Part shown: in pieces, positions 49,109 through 58,197 of the stretch | Numbering within the stretch: position 1 is the first letter of the stretch | How the letters are laid out: each line of letters starts with the position of its first letter | Assembly (NCBI GenBank): GCA_001542995.1 | Contig: LFLA01000021.1 | Location: 186,001 to 250,000 of the forward strand | Source: Nitrospina sp. LS_NOB | GTDB taxonomy: Bacteria; Nitrospinota; Nitrospinia; Nitrospinales; VA-1 | Direction of reading: 5' to 3' | Length of the DNA stretch: 64,000 nt | The notes under the pieces: generated by a model | Seen by the model: only the letters and a program-made list of their open reading frames with translations | Told to the model about the DNA's origin: nothing | Databases searched by the model: none | Made by a program: the position numbers and the translations under genes

Positions 49109-49981
49109 ATGTCCAATAAACTGTCTGTACTCATCATGGGAGCGACGGGAAACCAGGGTGGTGCCGTTGCCCGACACCTTTTACCCAAAGGACATCGTAT
49201 TCGCACTTTCACACGCAACGTCGATTCCGCCAAAGCAAAGCAACTTAAAGAAAAGGGAGTAGAGGTGGTGAAAGGTGACTTCACCGATCCTGCTTCCCTG
49301 GCCCAAGCCATGCAGGGTATGGACACCGTGTTTGCCATGACCACACCGTTCGAAGCAGGGGTCGAGGCGGAAACCCGGCAGGGAATCGCTTTAGCCGACG
49401 CAGCCAAGCAAGCCGGAGTGGGGCATTTTGTTTTCAGCTCGGTGGCAAGTGCCAATAAAGACACAAATATCCCCCATTTTGATAGCAAGTACAAGGTCGA
49501 GGAGCACCTTGTGAAACTTGGTATGCCATACTCGATCAGTGCGCCGGTTTACTTCATGGATAACCTGTTTACGCCCTGGTTTCTGCCTTCGGTGAAAGAG
49601 GGGACGTTGAAATTCGGGATGCCAACAGACCGCATTCTGCAACAGATTTCGACAGACAACATCGGGGCCTTCGGAGCCGCCCTCATCGAGCGGCGGGAAA
49701 GCGTATTTGGCAAACGTTTCGACATCGCCGGGGACGAATTAACCGGCGCCGAAGCTATGAAGATCGTTTCCCAGGCCAGCGGCCGCGACATCGGTTACGA
49801 AAGCTTCGATCCGGAATTTATGCGTGCAGACAACCCCGATTTCGCCGAGATGTTCGGGTGGTTTGACCGCGTCGGATATTCGACGGATATATCAGGATTA
49901 CATCGGGATTTTCCAGAGGTTGAATGGGAGAATTACGAGGAATGGGCCAAGCGACAGGATTGGAAGGTAATCAGTAATTAA
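49109..49981 (+). CDS. NmrA-like NAD(P)-binding protein
   Basis: A 290-residue Rossmann-fold protein of the atypical short-chain dehydrogenase / NmrA group. VLIMGATGNQGGAVARHLL (about 7-25) is the nucleotide-binding loop, GDFTDPASLAQAMQGMDTVF follows, and the rest matches quinone- or NADPH-sensing relatives. It may be a redox sensor or an NAD(P)H-dependent reductase. The gene lies 64 bp past the metallo-beta-lactamase-fold gene. The small frame between the two is not supported. Confidence 0.9.
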   Translation: MSNKLSVLIMGATGNQGGAVARHLLPKGHRIRTFTRNVDSAKAKQLKEKGVEVVKGDFTDPASLAQAMQGMDTVFAMTTPFEAGVEAETRQGIALADAAKQAGVGHFVFSSVASANKDTNIPHFDSKYKVEEHLVKLGMPYSISAPVYFMDNLFTPWFLPSVKEGTLKFGMPTDRILQQISTDNIGAFGAALIERRESVFGKRFDIAGDELTGAEAMKIVSQASGRDIGYESFDPEFMRADNPDFAEMFGWFDRVGYSTDISGLHRDFPEVEWENYEEWAKRQDWKVISN

Positions 49982-50060
49982 GGCTGCGTTGAAGTTTCTT
50001 TCAAAGAAGCTGGAAATTCATTTTGCAGATTAAACCTAAATTTTTTCAAGGTATAAAGTC

Positions 50061-50855
50061 ATGATTAAAAATAAAACCGAATTGGATATTAAAATTTATC
50101 CTCCGGAATCACAGGGGGTGGGCCAGTTTGACGGCGGCCGTATCACCGAAATCAAGCCCATCGGGTTTCCCCATGAAGGGCTAGAGATAAAAAACCTAGG
50201 ACCCCTGTTTTACTGGGCCTGGGCCACGGCAAAGGGGTATGGCAAAATCGCCCTGCATCCGCACCAGGCGTTTGAGATCATGAGTTACGCCCTGGAAGGA
50301 GAAATTGGACATTACGACACATTAGGAAACCGCAGTCGTGTCCAGTCGGGTGGGGCACAAGTGATGCAAACCGGATCGGGGGTTTCTCATGAAGAAGAGA
50401 CAGTGGGCGACCATACCGATTTTTTTCAAATCTGGTTTGATCCCGATATCAAGAAAACCATTTATAATGAACCCACTTATAATGAGTATAAGAATGAGGA
50501 CTTCCCAACTGAATCGAAGGACGGCGTTACTCTCAAAACCGTTATTGGAAAGGGCTCACCGGTCACTCTGGTTGCGGATGTGACCATGAAAGATATCTCC
50601 ATTGAGCAAGACCGGCAATTTCAATACCTGATCGACCAGGGGAAAACCCTGGCGCTGGTGGTTATCTCCGGCGAAGGGTTATTGTTCGACATGCAGACCG
50701 GGACAAAGCACCATGTCAATAGGCAGGACTTCGCCTTGATTCATGCCCAGGAGCGCGGGGATATTTCAATGCATGCTGACTCCAATTCTCTTTTGCGCGT
50801 GGCAACGATTGAAGTTCCTGCACAGGTGGGCTATCCCCTGTATCGAAATCGATAG
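50061..50855 (+). CDS. pirin family protein
   Basis: A 264-residue bicupin. Metal ligands of pirin are present: [12 protein letters not shown] (His pair about 71-73) and GSGVSHEE (His and Glu about 112-115). Some pirins are quercetin dioxygenases and others redox-dependent regulators. Sits fifth in the sigma-54 operon. The start ATG 50061 follows a run with CAAGGTATAAAG; the first 20 residues are family-like. A DoxX-like gene follows after 13 bp. Confidence 0.9.
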   Translation: MIKNKTELDIKIYPPESQGVGQFDGGRITEIKPIGFPHEGLEIKNLGPLFYWAWATAKGYGKIALHPHQAFEIMSYALEGEIGHYDTLGNRSRVQSGGAQVMQTGSGVSHEEETVGDHTDFFQIWFDPDIKKTIYNEPTYNEYKNEDFPTESKDGVTLKTVIGKGSPVTLVADVTMKDISIEQDRQFQYLIDQGKTLALVVISGEGLLFDMQTGTKHHVNRQDFALIHAQERGDISMHADSNSLLRVATIEVPAQVGYPLYRNR

Positions 50856-50868
50856 AAAGGAAAATCAA

Positions 50869-51342
50869 ATGAAGGCTTTTTTTCAAACCGATGAAAGTAT
50901 CAATAATCTTATTATTCGCGTGATGCTGGGAATCGTCATGTTCCCCCACGGCGCCCAGAAACTTCTTGGGTGATTCGGGGGATATGGACTTGAAGGTACT
51001 CTGGGGTTTTTTACCAATCAAATGGGAATTCCAATGGTCGTTGCCATATTGGTGATACTGGGAGAATCCCTGGGTGCGCTGAGTTTAATGGCCGGGTTCC
51101 TGACCCGTTTTTGCGCGGCAGGAATATTACTCACCATGTCAGGCGCTATATTAATGGTGCATGCAGGAAATGGCTTTTTTATGAACTGGTCTGGCAAGCA
51201 GGGTGGAGAAGGTTTTGAATATCATCTTCTGGCCATTGCCTTATGTCTTCCACTTCTGATCAGTGGCGGAGGCTTGTTCTCTGCTGATGGTTTTATCGTA
51301 AAACGCTTTCCCCTTTTACTAAGTGGGAAAACTATTAATTAA
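50869..51342 (+). pseudogene. DoxX family gene with an internal TGA
   Basis: ATG 50869 ([14 protein letters not shown]) is followed by [18 protein letters not shown], then TGA at 50971-50973, then FGGYGLEGTLGFF and the remaining three DoxX helices to a stop at 51342. In the family this position is Trp (GWFGGYG), so one TGG-to-TGA change splits an otherwise intact 157-codon gene. The ribosome site AAAGGAAAA is good. DoxX proteins are small membrane redox proteins linked to quinone and thiosulfate oxidation. The downstream part has an ATG at 51022 that could restart translation, but it would lack the first helix. Confidence 0.87.
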
Positions 51343-51368
51343 AAAAATAATTTCTTTAAGGATTCATC

Positions 51369-51989
51369 ATGGAATTTTCAGAAACTGTTCAACAACGCCG
51401 GTCTATTAAGTCCTACCAGCCCGGCAGAGAAATCAGCGACGCCGAGTTAAAAGAGTTAATGCAAGAAGTGGTGTTGAGTCCGAGTTCCTTCAACCTGCAA
51501 CACTGGACATTTATCGCCGCCAAGGACGCTACCCTTAAAGAGAAAATCAAGGACGCCGCCTGGGGACAGGAACAGGTGGAAACCTGCTCGGCATTGCTGG
51601 TCATTTGCGGCAAATTGAATGCCCATGAGGACGCTCCCGAAATCTACCAGGGTGCCGCCCAGGGAATACAGGATAAAGTTCTTCCTATGATAAAAAATTT
51701 CTACGACGGTAAGGACCAGTTGCAAAGGGATGAAGCCATCCGCAGTGCCTCGCTGGCCGCCATGGTGTTAATGCTGGCGGCTCACAATCGGGGCTGGGCC
51801 ACCGCGCCGATGATCGGCTTTGATCCTGAAGTGGTTTCTAAACTGGTAAACCTCAAGCCTAATTATATCCCCGTCATGTTAATGGCCGTGGGATTTAAGA
51901 AAGAGGAGCCCCGGCCCAGGGATTATCGCCGGCCCATCGAGGAAGTGGTCAAAATAAACACGCTGGATGGCCCCGGTTTGATGGGATAG
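51369..51989 (+). CDS. nitroreductase family flavoprotein
   Basis: A 206-residue FMN enzyme. QQRRSIKSYQPG (about 8-19) is the FMN-binding opening, SPSSFNLQHW (about 37-46) is typical, and the rest matches the NfsB-like fold with AAHNRGWATAPMIGFD. It would reduce quinones, nitro compounds or other electrophiles with NAD(P)H. The last clearly linked gene of the sigma-54 operon; a DAHP synthase follows after 60 bp and probably has its own control. Ribosome site AAGGAT. Confidence 0.92.
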   Translation: MEFSETVQQRRSIKSYQPGREISDAELKELMQEVVLSPSSFNLQHWTFIAAKDATLKEKIKDAAWGQEQVETCSALLVICGKLNAHEDAPEIYQGAAQGIQDKVLPMIKNFYDGKDQLQRDEAIRSASLAAMVLMLAAHNRGWATAPMIGFDPEVVSKLVNLKPNYIPVMLMAVGFKKEEPRPRDYRRPIEEVVKINTLDGPGLMG

Positions 51990-52049
51990 AGCAGTTCATA
52001 AATTTTTTTGATATACTGGTTTTTCATAACATCTTAAGAAAGGTGTGCA

Positions 52050-53066
52050 ATGATCATCGTCATGGTCCCGGATGCAACCCCGGAACAGGTAGAAAAGGTA
52101 GAAGACACCATCCGGGAACTCGGTTACACCCCGCATGAAATTGTCGGTGTGGAACGTAAAGTGATAGGGGCCGTGGGTGATGAGCGCGGCAAAGACCGCC
52201 TGCAATCTATAGAAACCATGGGTGGAGTCGAAAGCGTATTCCCCATTCTCAAACCCTACAAGCTTGCCAGCCGGGAAGTGAAATCCACTCCATCTGTAAT
52301 TCGGGTCGGTGAGGTTGATATCGGCGGGCCTGCGATCGCCATTATCGCGGGACCCTGTTCGGTGGAAAGCAAAGAACAGATATGCACCACCGCGAATCTG
52401 GTTAAAGATGCCGGAGCCAATTTTCTTCGAGGAGGAGCTTACAAACCTCGAACCTCCCCTTACAGTTTTCAGGGATTGGAAGAGGACGGACTCAAACTGC
52501 TGGCCTCTGCCAAAGAGGCTTCCGGCTTGCCCATTGTCACCGAAGTGATGAATCCGCGCGAGATTGATCTGGTTGCAAAATATGCCGACGTGATTCAAGT
52601 CGGAGCCCGGAATATGCAGAATTTTTCATTATTGAAAGAACTGGGAAAGATCGACAAACCCATTCTTTTGAAACGAGGCATGATGAACACCATTAAAGAG
52701 TTCTTGATGTCCGCCGAATATATTCTTTCAGAAGGCAACCACCGGGTGATTCTTTGTGAGCGAGGCATCCGAACTTTCGAAACCGCAACCCGAAACACTC
52801 TTGATATAAGCTGTATACCGGTCTTGAAAAAGGAAACCCACCTTCCCATCATTATTGACCCCAGCCATGCGACTGGACATTGGGATATGGTTGAATCCAT
52901 GTCGCGCGCGTCCATTGCTGCCGGTGCCGATGGCCTGATCATTGAGGTTCACCCCGATCCCGTCAAAGCCTTTTCAGACGGACCCCAGTCCCTGAAACCT
53001 GCAAAATTTGCCAGGCTCATGGAAAACCTGCGGCCCTTCGCCGAATTAATGGGCCGCACTCTCTAA
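52050..53066 (+). CDS. aroF: 3-deoxy-7-phosphoheptulonate synthase, type I-beta
   Basis: A 338-residue DAHP synthase that joins phosphoenolpyruvate and erythrose-4-phosphate at the entry of the shikimate pathway. Residues 1-70 are the ferredoxin-like regulatory domain ([19 protein letters not shown]) characteristic of the Thermotoga-type enzymes. The TIM-barrel part has [11 protein letters not shown] (about 100-110), [15 protein letters not shown] (about 127-141), metal-binding Cys in AGPCS, and [12 protein letters not shown]. The regulatory domain suggests inhibition by tyrosine or phenylalanine. Ribosome site AGAAAGG. The symbol is by homology. Confidence 0.95.
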   Translation: MIIVMVPDATPEQVEKVEDTIRELGYTPHEIVGVERKVIGAVGDERGKDRLQSIETMGGVESVFPILKPYKLASREVKSTPSVIRVGEVDIGGPAIAIIAGPCSVESKEQICTTANLVKDAGANFLRGGAYKPRTSPYSFQGLEEDGLKLLASAKEASGLPIVTEVMNPREIDLVAKYADVIQVGARNMQNFSLLKELGKIDKPILLKRGMMNTIKEFLMSAEYILSEGNHRVILCERGIRTFETATRNTLDISCIPVLKKETHLPIIIDPSHATGHWDMVESMSRASIAAGADGLIIEVHPDPVKAFSDGPQSLKPAKFARLMENLRPFAELMGRTL

Positions 53067-53079
53067 CCGGCGACACCAG

Positions 53080-53290
53080 TGGCAAATGGCAAGGGCTTTT
53101 CAAGCCGTCTATATCTTTTGCTGGCAAATTAAAGTTATTGTCCATTGAATCCAGCATCACGCTGACTCCGGCCAGCTGTCGGCCAGGCAAAGCCCGGAGG
53201 TAATTGGGCAATAGCCCGTCAAGCCGGGACAACTCTTTGCTCGCCAGATAAAGTTATTGCTCATTGGCCCTCCGCCGAGGAGCCGCTGGC
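53080..53290. repeat. tandem-like dispersed repeat
   Basis: Two related units: GCAAGGGCTTTTCAAGCC with TTTGCTGGCAAATTAAAGTT and ATTGTCCATTG (about 53091-53147), and GCAATAGCCCGTCAAGCC with TTTGCTCGCCAGATAAAGTT and ATTGCTCATTGG (about 53211-53267). The offset is about 118 bp. A third, inverted, copy of the second module lies at 45421-45446. The remaining gap to 53409 holds nothing else clear. Confidence 0.65.
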
Positions 53291-53409
53291 CGGTAAACTC
53301 TTGAATTTCTAGGATTTTAGGTTTATCCTGAATCAGCTTTTATAGCTATGAATAACCTGTTCATGATCTCTTGATCAGGTTCAATAACTTTTTAGTTTAG
53401 CGCTCCCTA

Positions 53410-56127
53410 ATGAGTGATTTATATCAATCAAACCGTAAATATGCGGAAACATACCGGCACAAACTTCAACAAAAAGTAGTTTCTCTCCATCAAGCAGGAC
53501 AATCGTCCGACAACGGTGAAATCGATCCGCAGAAATTTTATTTAGACTTTAAGGACCGGGCTATTGATCTGGTCCATAAAGAAACCAACCTGCTTCAAAA
53601 AGAGTGTACCAAATCCGACAACTGCCACCTGCTATTGCTCAAGCAAACCGCGTTGGTGGACACGCTCGTTCAAGCCAGCTTTTATTCAGCAGTCTGGTAT
53701 TTCAATCACCAGAATAACCGGGAGTGGACCACACAGTCCGTCCCCATAGCCATAGTGGCCCGGGGTGGCTATGGTAGGGAGGAAATGTATTTCCGGTCGG
53801 ACGTGGATATCCAAATCGTTTCACAATCATCTCTTAGCGAGAACGACAAAAAAACCACTGAGGAAATCATCCGGCATTTCGAGTACCTGTTTGTTTTTCA
53901 GGATATCTTCCCTTCTTCCAGCAATGCCTGCTACACCGAAAACGAAACGTTTGAGCGGGATCTTGACCCTTCCAAGGTTCCCGAGTTTTTAGCACTTTTG
54001 GAACATCGCTTTGTAGCCGGAAACTCTCTGGTTTATAACGAATTTAAAAGTTCCATTAAAACGGTCAGCCTGCTTTATCACGACGAAATTCAAAAGCACT
54101 GCCTGAGCCATGAAGGATGCTATCAAGTCCAGAATACCGTCTTTCAACAGGAACCGAACATTAAGGAAGAAATGCGCCGCCTCTACTGGGCATTGGTTTC
54201 TGTACGTTTCCTGCAAAACCTGAAAACCACCAACCAGTTTGAACTGCTCAACGAATTGTTTTCCAAGAACTTGCTGAGCCCACTGGCTTATAAAAGCATG
54301 CAAAACGGGCTTCACCTTTTATCCCGGGTCCGTTTATTCCTGCACGCTTTCCAGAAAGGGACCCACCGGGATACCATGAGCTATGAAGTCCGGGAAAAGA
54401 TTGCCCAGTCTATGGGATTTGATGTTAAGACCTTTTTCCAAAAATATTTTTTCGATGCTGTTTATCCCCTTAAGCGGTTTAGCCGGAACCTTTACTGGGA
54501 GAGCATGGCGGCAGACACCAAAAAGAAGAAAGGCCTTTCAGAGTTCTTCTCCCTCAATACGCAGAATCAAATTTACTTTGAGAAAAACCCCGAGAGCTTG
54601 TACATCCAAGAACCTTTATGGCTCTTCAAGGTTTTCATCTGGGTCGCTGAAAGGAATTATTATTTGTCCTACGAAGTGACCCGTGCCATTGAACAACATG
54701 TTGATCGGGCCTATCCCATTTTCATGGATGAAGAATCCAAACTGGAAATCCAGAACTGCTTCAAACGGTATATCCGGGGAAAATATTTTTCGAAAGCCAT
54801 CCGCCTGTTGCACGAGTTCGGAATACTAGGGGATTATTTCATTCCTGCATTTAACAATCTCAAAGGCATGCTGCAGGATATTTATGTGCATAAATTCCCA
54901 ACAGACATCCATATTCTTTCTGCTCTTGATGTTTTAAACGGACTGGAGTTCCGTGACACGGCCGACCCCTTCCTTTCAGAACTTTATCACTCGCAAAGGG
55001 ATAAAACAGCTCTTAAGCTGGCCGTTTTACTGCATGACATCGGCAAAGGTGCAAAGGTCGGCGATCAGAACGAAGAGTTGGTCGGCGCAAGAATGATTCC
55101 GCAGATTTTAAACAACCTGGGTTACAACGACAAACCCAAACGGGTGGATGATGTTTCTTTTTTAGTAGAAAAACATTTGACCATGTATGATCTGATGCTT
55201 CTCGACCCGGAAGCCGACGATACTTACGACATGGTGCTCGACCTCGTCAACCATGACAAGGAAAGGCTCAAGATGCTGATCCTGCTTACCCACTCGGACC
55301 GTGGCGGAACCAAAATGAATATGTCCACTTCGCAGATCGATCAATTAAAACTTTTTTACCAATACACCCTTCACCACAAGAAACGAAAAAGCGTTCCCAA
55401 TCACATTAAACTGGAGTTCCTGAAGATGGTTCGCCTGCCCCGGGAACTGCAATCACAACTGGAAATCTATTATAAATTTATCCAGTCACAGGAGCCTTTT
55501 TTGGCAGAAATGCTTTTTAAACCGGGACAGCCTTCTGAATTGATCGTCTGCACCCAGGATGCCCGTGGATTTCTTCACAAAATTTCAGCAGTACTGGCGT
55601 TTAACCAGATGGATATTGTCGAAGCCAATATCCAGACCTTCCGCAATAAGGTTTTTGATGTCTTCAAAATTATCGATTCTACCGGCAAACCCATTGACTA
55701 CGGTGATTTCTTTTTTATTCAGCAACGTATCCAGGAAGACCTGCGCCGAATTTTTATTGACCAGGAGCCGCTGGCATCTATATTCAAAGGACGGTCGGTG
55801 GCTAATGTTTCAGAGAAACCGCATTTCCAGGAAGTAAAATTGAAAATGAAAACCATTGGGCGATCCGTTAAATTATCCACTCACAACCTGCCGGGAACAT
55901 TCATGATGGAAACCAAAGTATTCTCAGACGCCCACATGGAATGTCAGAAAGCCGTCCTCCACACCAATCAGGGTTCTGCTTCCAATGTTTTTTACCTGCG
56001 CCCCGAAGATGTGGAAAAAATCATGAACAATGAAGAACACTTTATTCAAACCATTAAAAAATCCTTACGGCCTCTGGTTACCGGAGAACCGTTATTTTTG
56101 CAGGAAGAGTTGACACCCAGCTCATAA
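53410..56127 (+). CDS. glnD: bifunctional PII uridylyltransferase/uridylyl-removing enzyme
   Basis: A 905-residue sensor of glutamine that uridylylates or de-uridylylates PII proteins. Domains: nucleotidyltransferase with ARGGYGREEM (117-126) and SDVD (130-133), a helical linker, an HD phosphohydrolase domain with VLLHDIGKGAKVGDQNE (about 538-554), an ACT domain (about 708-780, GFLHKISAVLAFNQ) and a second, more divergent ACT-like domain (about 815-860). The C-terminus is complete. No glnB or glnK gene is in the window. The start ATG 53410 follows a repeat-rich gap and lacks a strong ribosome site. Confidence 0.95.
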   Translation: MSDLYQSNRKYAETYRHKLQQKVVSLHQAGQSSDNGEIDPQKFYLDFKDRAIDLVHKETNLLQKECTKSDNCHLLLLKQTALVDTLVQASFYSAVWYFNHQNNREWTTQSVPIAIVARGGYGREEMYFRSDVDIQIVSQSSLSENDKKTTEEIIRHFEYLFVFQDIFPSSSNACYTENETFERDLDPSKVPEFLALLEHRFVAGNSLVYNEFKSSIKTVSLLYHDEIQKHCLSHEGCYQVQNTVFQQEPNIKEEMRRLYWALVSVRFLQNLKTTNQFELLNELFSKNLLSPLAYKSMQNGLHLLSRVRLFLHAFQKGTHRDTMSYEVREKIAQSMGFDVKTFFQKYFFDAVYPLKRFSRNLYWESMAADTKKKKGLSEFFSLNTQNQIYFEKNPESLYIQEPLWLFKVFIWVAERNYYLSYEVTRAIEQHVDRAYPIFMDEESKLEIQNCFKRYIRGKYFSKAIRLLHEFGILGDYFIPAFNNLKGMLQDIYVHKFPTDIHILSALDVLNGLEFRDTADPFLSELYHSQRDKTALKLAVLLHDIGKGAKVGDQNEELVGARMIPQILNNLGYNDKPKRVDDVSFLVEKHLTMYDLMLLDPEADDTYDMVLDLVNHDKERLKMLILLTHSDRGGTKMNMSTSQIDQLKLFYQYTLHHKKRKSVPNHIKLEFLKMVRLPRELQSQLEIYYKFIQSQEPFLAEMLFKPGQPSELIVCTQDARGFLHKISAVLAFNQMDIVEANIQTFRNKVFDVFKIIDSTGKPIDYGDFFFIQQRIQEDLRRIFIDQEPLASIFKGRSVANVSEKPHFQEVKLKMKTIGRSVKLSTHNLPGTFMMETKVFSDAHMECQKAVLHTNQGSASNVFYLRPEDVEKIMNNEEHFIQTIKKSLRPLVTGEPLFLQEELTPSS

Positions 56128-56136
56128 ATATCCGCC

Positions 56137-56799
56137 ATGAAGTCTCATCCTCTTCGATTTATAAAAATCGCCTTGTGTCTCTTCCTGTTGCCTTCCCTGG
56201 CTTTTGCTGGGGAACCCTACAAAGGCTCTCTGGAAAAAGCACGGAGTCTGGATAAAGAAGAGTTTTTTGAAGATGCCGCCAGATACTGGCAAAAAACCCT
56301 TGACGAGAATCCTCCACCAAACATCCTCCTTTACGCCAAGCTCAAACTCACCAACACCTACTCACGTCTGGGGCAATTGGACAAAGCCGTCGAGACATCC
56401 AGATCGCTTACCAAGTCCAATCCCAGCCACTACGACTCCTGGTTTCATTTTGCCAATTCCCTTGCGGCCTTAAAACAATATTCCCCGGCCGCCGAAGCCT
56501 TCAAGAAAACAACCACGTTAAATCCCGAAGAAGGACTGGGCATGGTGGGACTGGCCTTTGCATATTTTGGGGACCAGAAACCGGATTCCGCCATCGAAGA
56601 GTTAAAAAAAGCCATGAAAATTTTCAAGGCTAATAGAAATATTTCCTGGTACCGGGACTGCCGTCTCGCCATCAATCAAATAAAGGGGTTCGCCCGCTTC
56701 CCTCCCAAATTTGCCGATCTCTGGCTGGGAAAAAACCTCAAAAGAGTTCAGGACACTTATATGAACGCAGTTCTCGATCTGGACAGCCTGCTAAACTAG
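56137..56799 (+). CDS. secreted TPR protein
   Basis: A 220-residue protein with a signal peptide (about 1-24, cleavage near FAGEP) and TPR-type helical repeats (SLDKEEFFEDAARYWQKTL, TYSRLGQLDKAVETSRSL, HYDSWFHFANSLAALKQY and GMVGLAFAYFGDQKPDSAI). It is probably a periplasmic scaffold or part of envelope assembly. It starts nine bases after glnD and is likely cotranscribed with it. No further function can be inferred. Confidence 0.85.
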   Translation: MKSHPLRFIKIALCLFLLPSLAFAGEPYKGSLEKARSLDKEEFFEDAARYWQKTLDENPPPNILLYAKLKLTNTYSRLGQLDKAVETSRSLTKSNPSHYDSWFHFANSLAALKQYSPAAEAFKKTTTLNPEEGLGMVGLAFAYFGDQKPDSAIEELKKAMKIFKANRNISWYRDCRLAINQIKGFARFPPKFADLWLGKNLKRVQDTYMNAVLDLDSLLN

Positions 56800-56914
56800 T
56801 GCCCGCCGTTATCGAACCATCCACTAATCTTTTATCCCTCCCGCGCCAAACCTATATAAAATCCATTCCTATAACATTAAAAATTTTTAATGCCGGATTA
56901 ATACTTTTTTAATA

Positions 56915-57060
56915 CTAATTTTATAGAATACAGGCAGTACTTTTCTCCTCCTTTCGGGGGGAGCGGATTCGGTTCCATGACCAAGTCTTTCCCCCGTCTC
57001 CTCCACACGAGGGCAACAGGCGGTTCTCCAAACCCGCCTGTTGCCCTCGTGTTTTTTTTA
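56915..57060 (+). ncRNA. candidate leader RNA or small RNA with strong terminator
   Basis: A TATAGAAT (56921-56928) that could be a -10 element is followed by a segment with CTCCTCCTTTC-GGGGGGAG and a TTTCCCCCGTCTCC repeat of the same pairing, then a strong terminator (57006-57059). No open frame fits. It looks like an attenuator leader or a stand-alone small RNA upstream of the guanidino-enzyme gene. I do not recognise a riboswitch class; a guanidine riboswitch consensus was not found by eye. Promoter assignment is tentative. Confidence 0.45.
57006..57059 (+). terminator. strong Rho-independent terminator
   Basis: CACGAGGGCAACAGGCGG pairs with CCGCCTGTTGCCCTCGTG (18 pairs) around TTCTCCAAAC, followed by at least eight T. 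It lies 80 bp upstream of the guanidino-enzyme gene, so it either ends the candidate small RNA or controls that gene. Confidence 0.93.
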
Positions 57061-57138
57061 GTTCCCATGACATTGAAACCCAAGCTGACAGGAAAAGCAT
57101 CTAAGTAGATACAAGATATTCTTGTTCGGAGGTGAGTA

Positions 57139-57951
57139 ATGAACTCCCAATTTCTCATGTGCCCCCCGGATTATTTTGGGGTGGAGTACAGTATCAATCC
57201 CTGGATGACCCATAATTTGGGATGCGTTGACACTGACAATGCCAAAAAACAGTGGCACAGTCTATTTGAAACCCTGTCAAAATTCGCTAACATTGAATTG
57301 CTGAAACCCCGGCCACATGTCCCCGACATGGTTTTTACCGCCAATGCCGGTCTGGTTAGAAAGGAACTATTCATTCCCAGCCATTTTCAACATTTGGAAC
57401 GGCGCCAGGAGGAAACCCATTTCAGAAAATGGTTTCTCAGGATGGGTTACCGTCTTAAAGATTTGGCTGACTCTGTCCGTTTTGAAGGGGAGGGGGATGC
57501 CCTGTTTCAACCCGGGAGTAACCTGTTGTGGATGGGATACGGGTTTCGAACCGATCCGCAGTCACAGGACCTGCTCAAAAAATTATTTTCTCTGCGTATC
57601 ATAACGTTACAACTTGTTGACCCACGGTTTTATCATTTGGACACCTGCTTTTGTCCGCTTTCAGGAGGCCGGGTCATGTATTATCCAAAAGCGTTCAGCG
57701 TCGACTCCCTCCAATCAATCAAAGAAAATATTCCCGCCCAAAACCGAATCGAAATAAGCGAAGAGGATGCCATTCATTTCGCATGCAATGCCATCACAAT
57801 AGAAAACAACCTGATTTTGAATCATGCCAGCCCCACCCTGATAGACAGACTGCAGTCATTGGGCTATCGGGTTATCCTCAAACCCGTGGGCGAATTTTTA
57901 AAAGCCGGCGGTGGCAATAAATGCCTCGCGCTCTCTTTAACCAGCAATTAA
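57139..57951 (+). CDS. guanidino-modifying (amidinotransferase/DDAH-like) enzyme
   Basis: A 270-residue member of the arginine deiminase / dimethylarginine dimethylaminohydrolase / amidinotransferase superfamily. Placed residues: MCPPDYF opening (7-13), FTANAG (about 66-71), FEGEGDALF (about 115-123) with the acidic guanidine-binding pair, HLDTCFCPL (about 175-183) with the catalytic His, and AGGGNKCLAL (about 255-264) with the nucleophilic Cys. It hydrolyses or transfers guanidino groups of arginine-like substrates; the substrate is unknown. The upstream strong terminator suggests conditional expression. Ribosome site GGAGGTGA. Confidence 0.87.
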   Translation: MNSQFLMCPPDYFGVEYSINPWMTHNLGCVDTDNAKKQWHSLFETLSKFANIELLKPRPHVPDMVFTANAGLVRKELFIPSHFQHLERRQEETHFRKWFLRMGYRLKDLADSVRFEGEGDALFQPGSNLLWMGYGFRTDPQSQDLLKKLFSLRIITLQLVDPRFYHLDTCFCPLSGGRVMYYPKAFSVDSLQSIKENIPAQNRIEISEEDAIHFACNAITIENNLILNHASPTLIDRLQSLGYRVILKPVGEFLKAGGGNKCLALSLTSN

Positions 57952-58197
57952 AATAAACTCAATAAAGTCCAATATATTCATATGTTTGCCTATTGAAGGG
58001 TTCATATTTTCATGAATTTAAGATACAATGCGCTCTAAATTCGCATAATTAGAGCGGAAGAGACCTTCTCAAAAGATGGGAGCGCAATTTCTGCACCATA
58101 GCAAAGTTATTTTGGCCAAAACAGGTCTGACATTGATTTAAACCAGAAAGTTTTCCCACCTCGGCAAAACTTCCAGGAAAAAACAGAACCGAATATT
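57952..58197. other. intergenic, nothing definite seen
   Basis: AT-rich gap of about 245 bp. TTGAAGG-N17-TACAAT near 57993-58030 is a weak promoter-like arrangement for orn. No RNA gene or repeat recognised. Confidence 0.35.

Noticed and set aside
49041-49262. 73-residue frame between MBL-fold and NmrA genes
   Set aside because: It overlaps the NmrA start in another frame and has no family or composition support.
50869-51342. TGA in DoxX as selenocysteine
   Set aside because: The conserved residue at this position in the family is Trp, not Cys, and I saw no SECIS-like hairpin just after the TGA. A nonsense change or sequence error is more likely.
56915-57060. SRP RNA or 6S RNA
   Set aside because: The sequence lacks the GGAAGCAGCCA-type SRP tetraloop region and is too short for 6S RNA.
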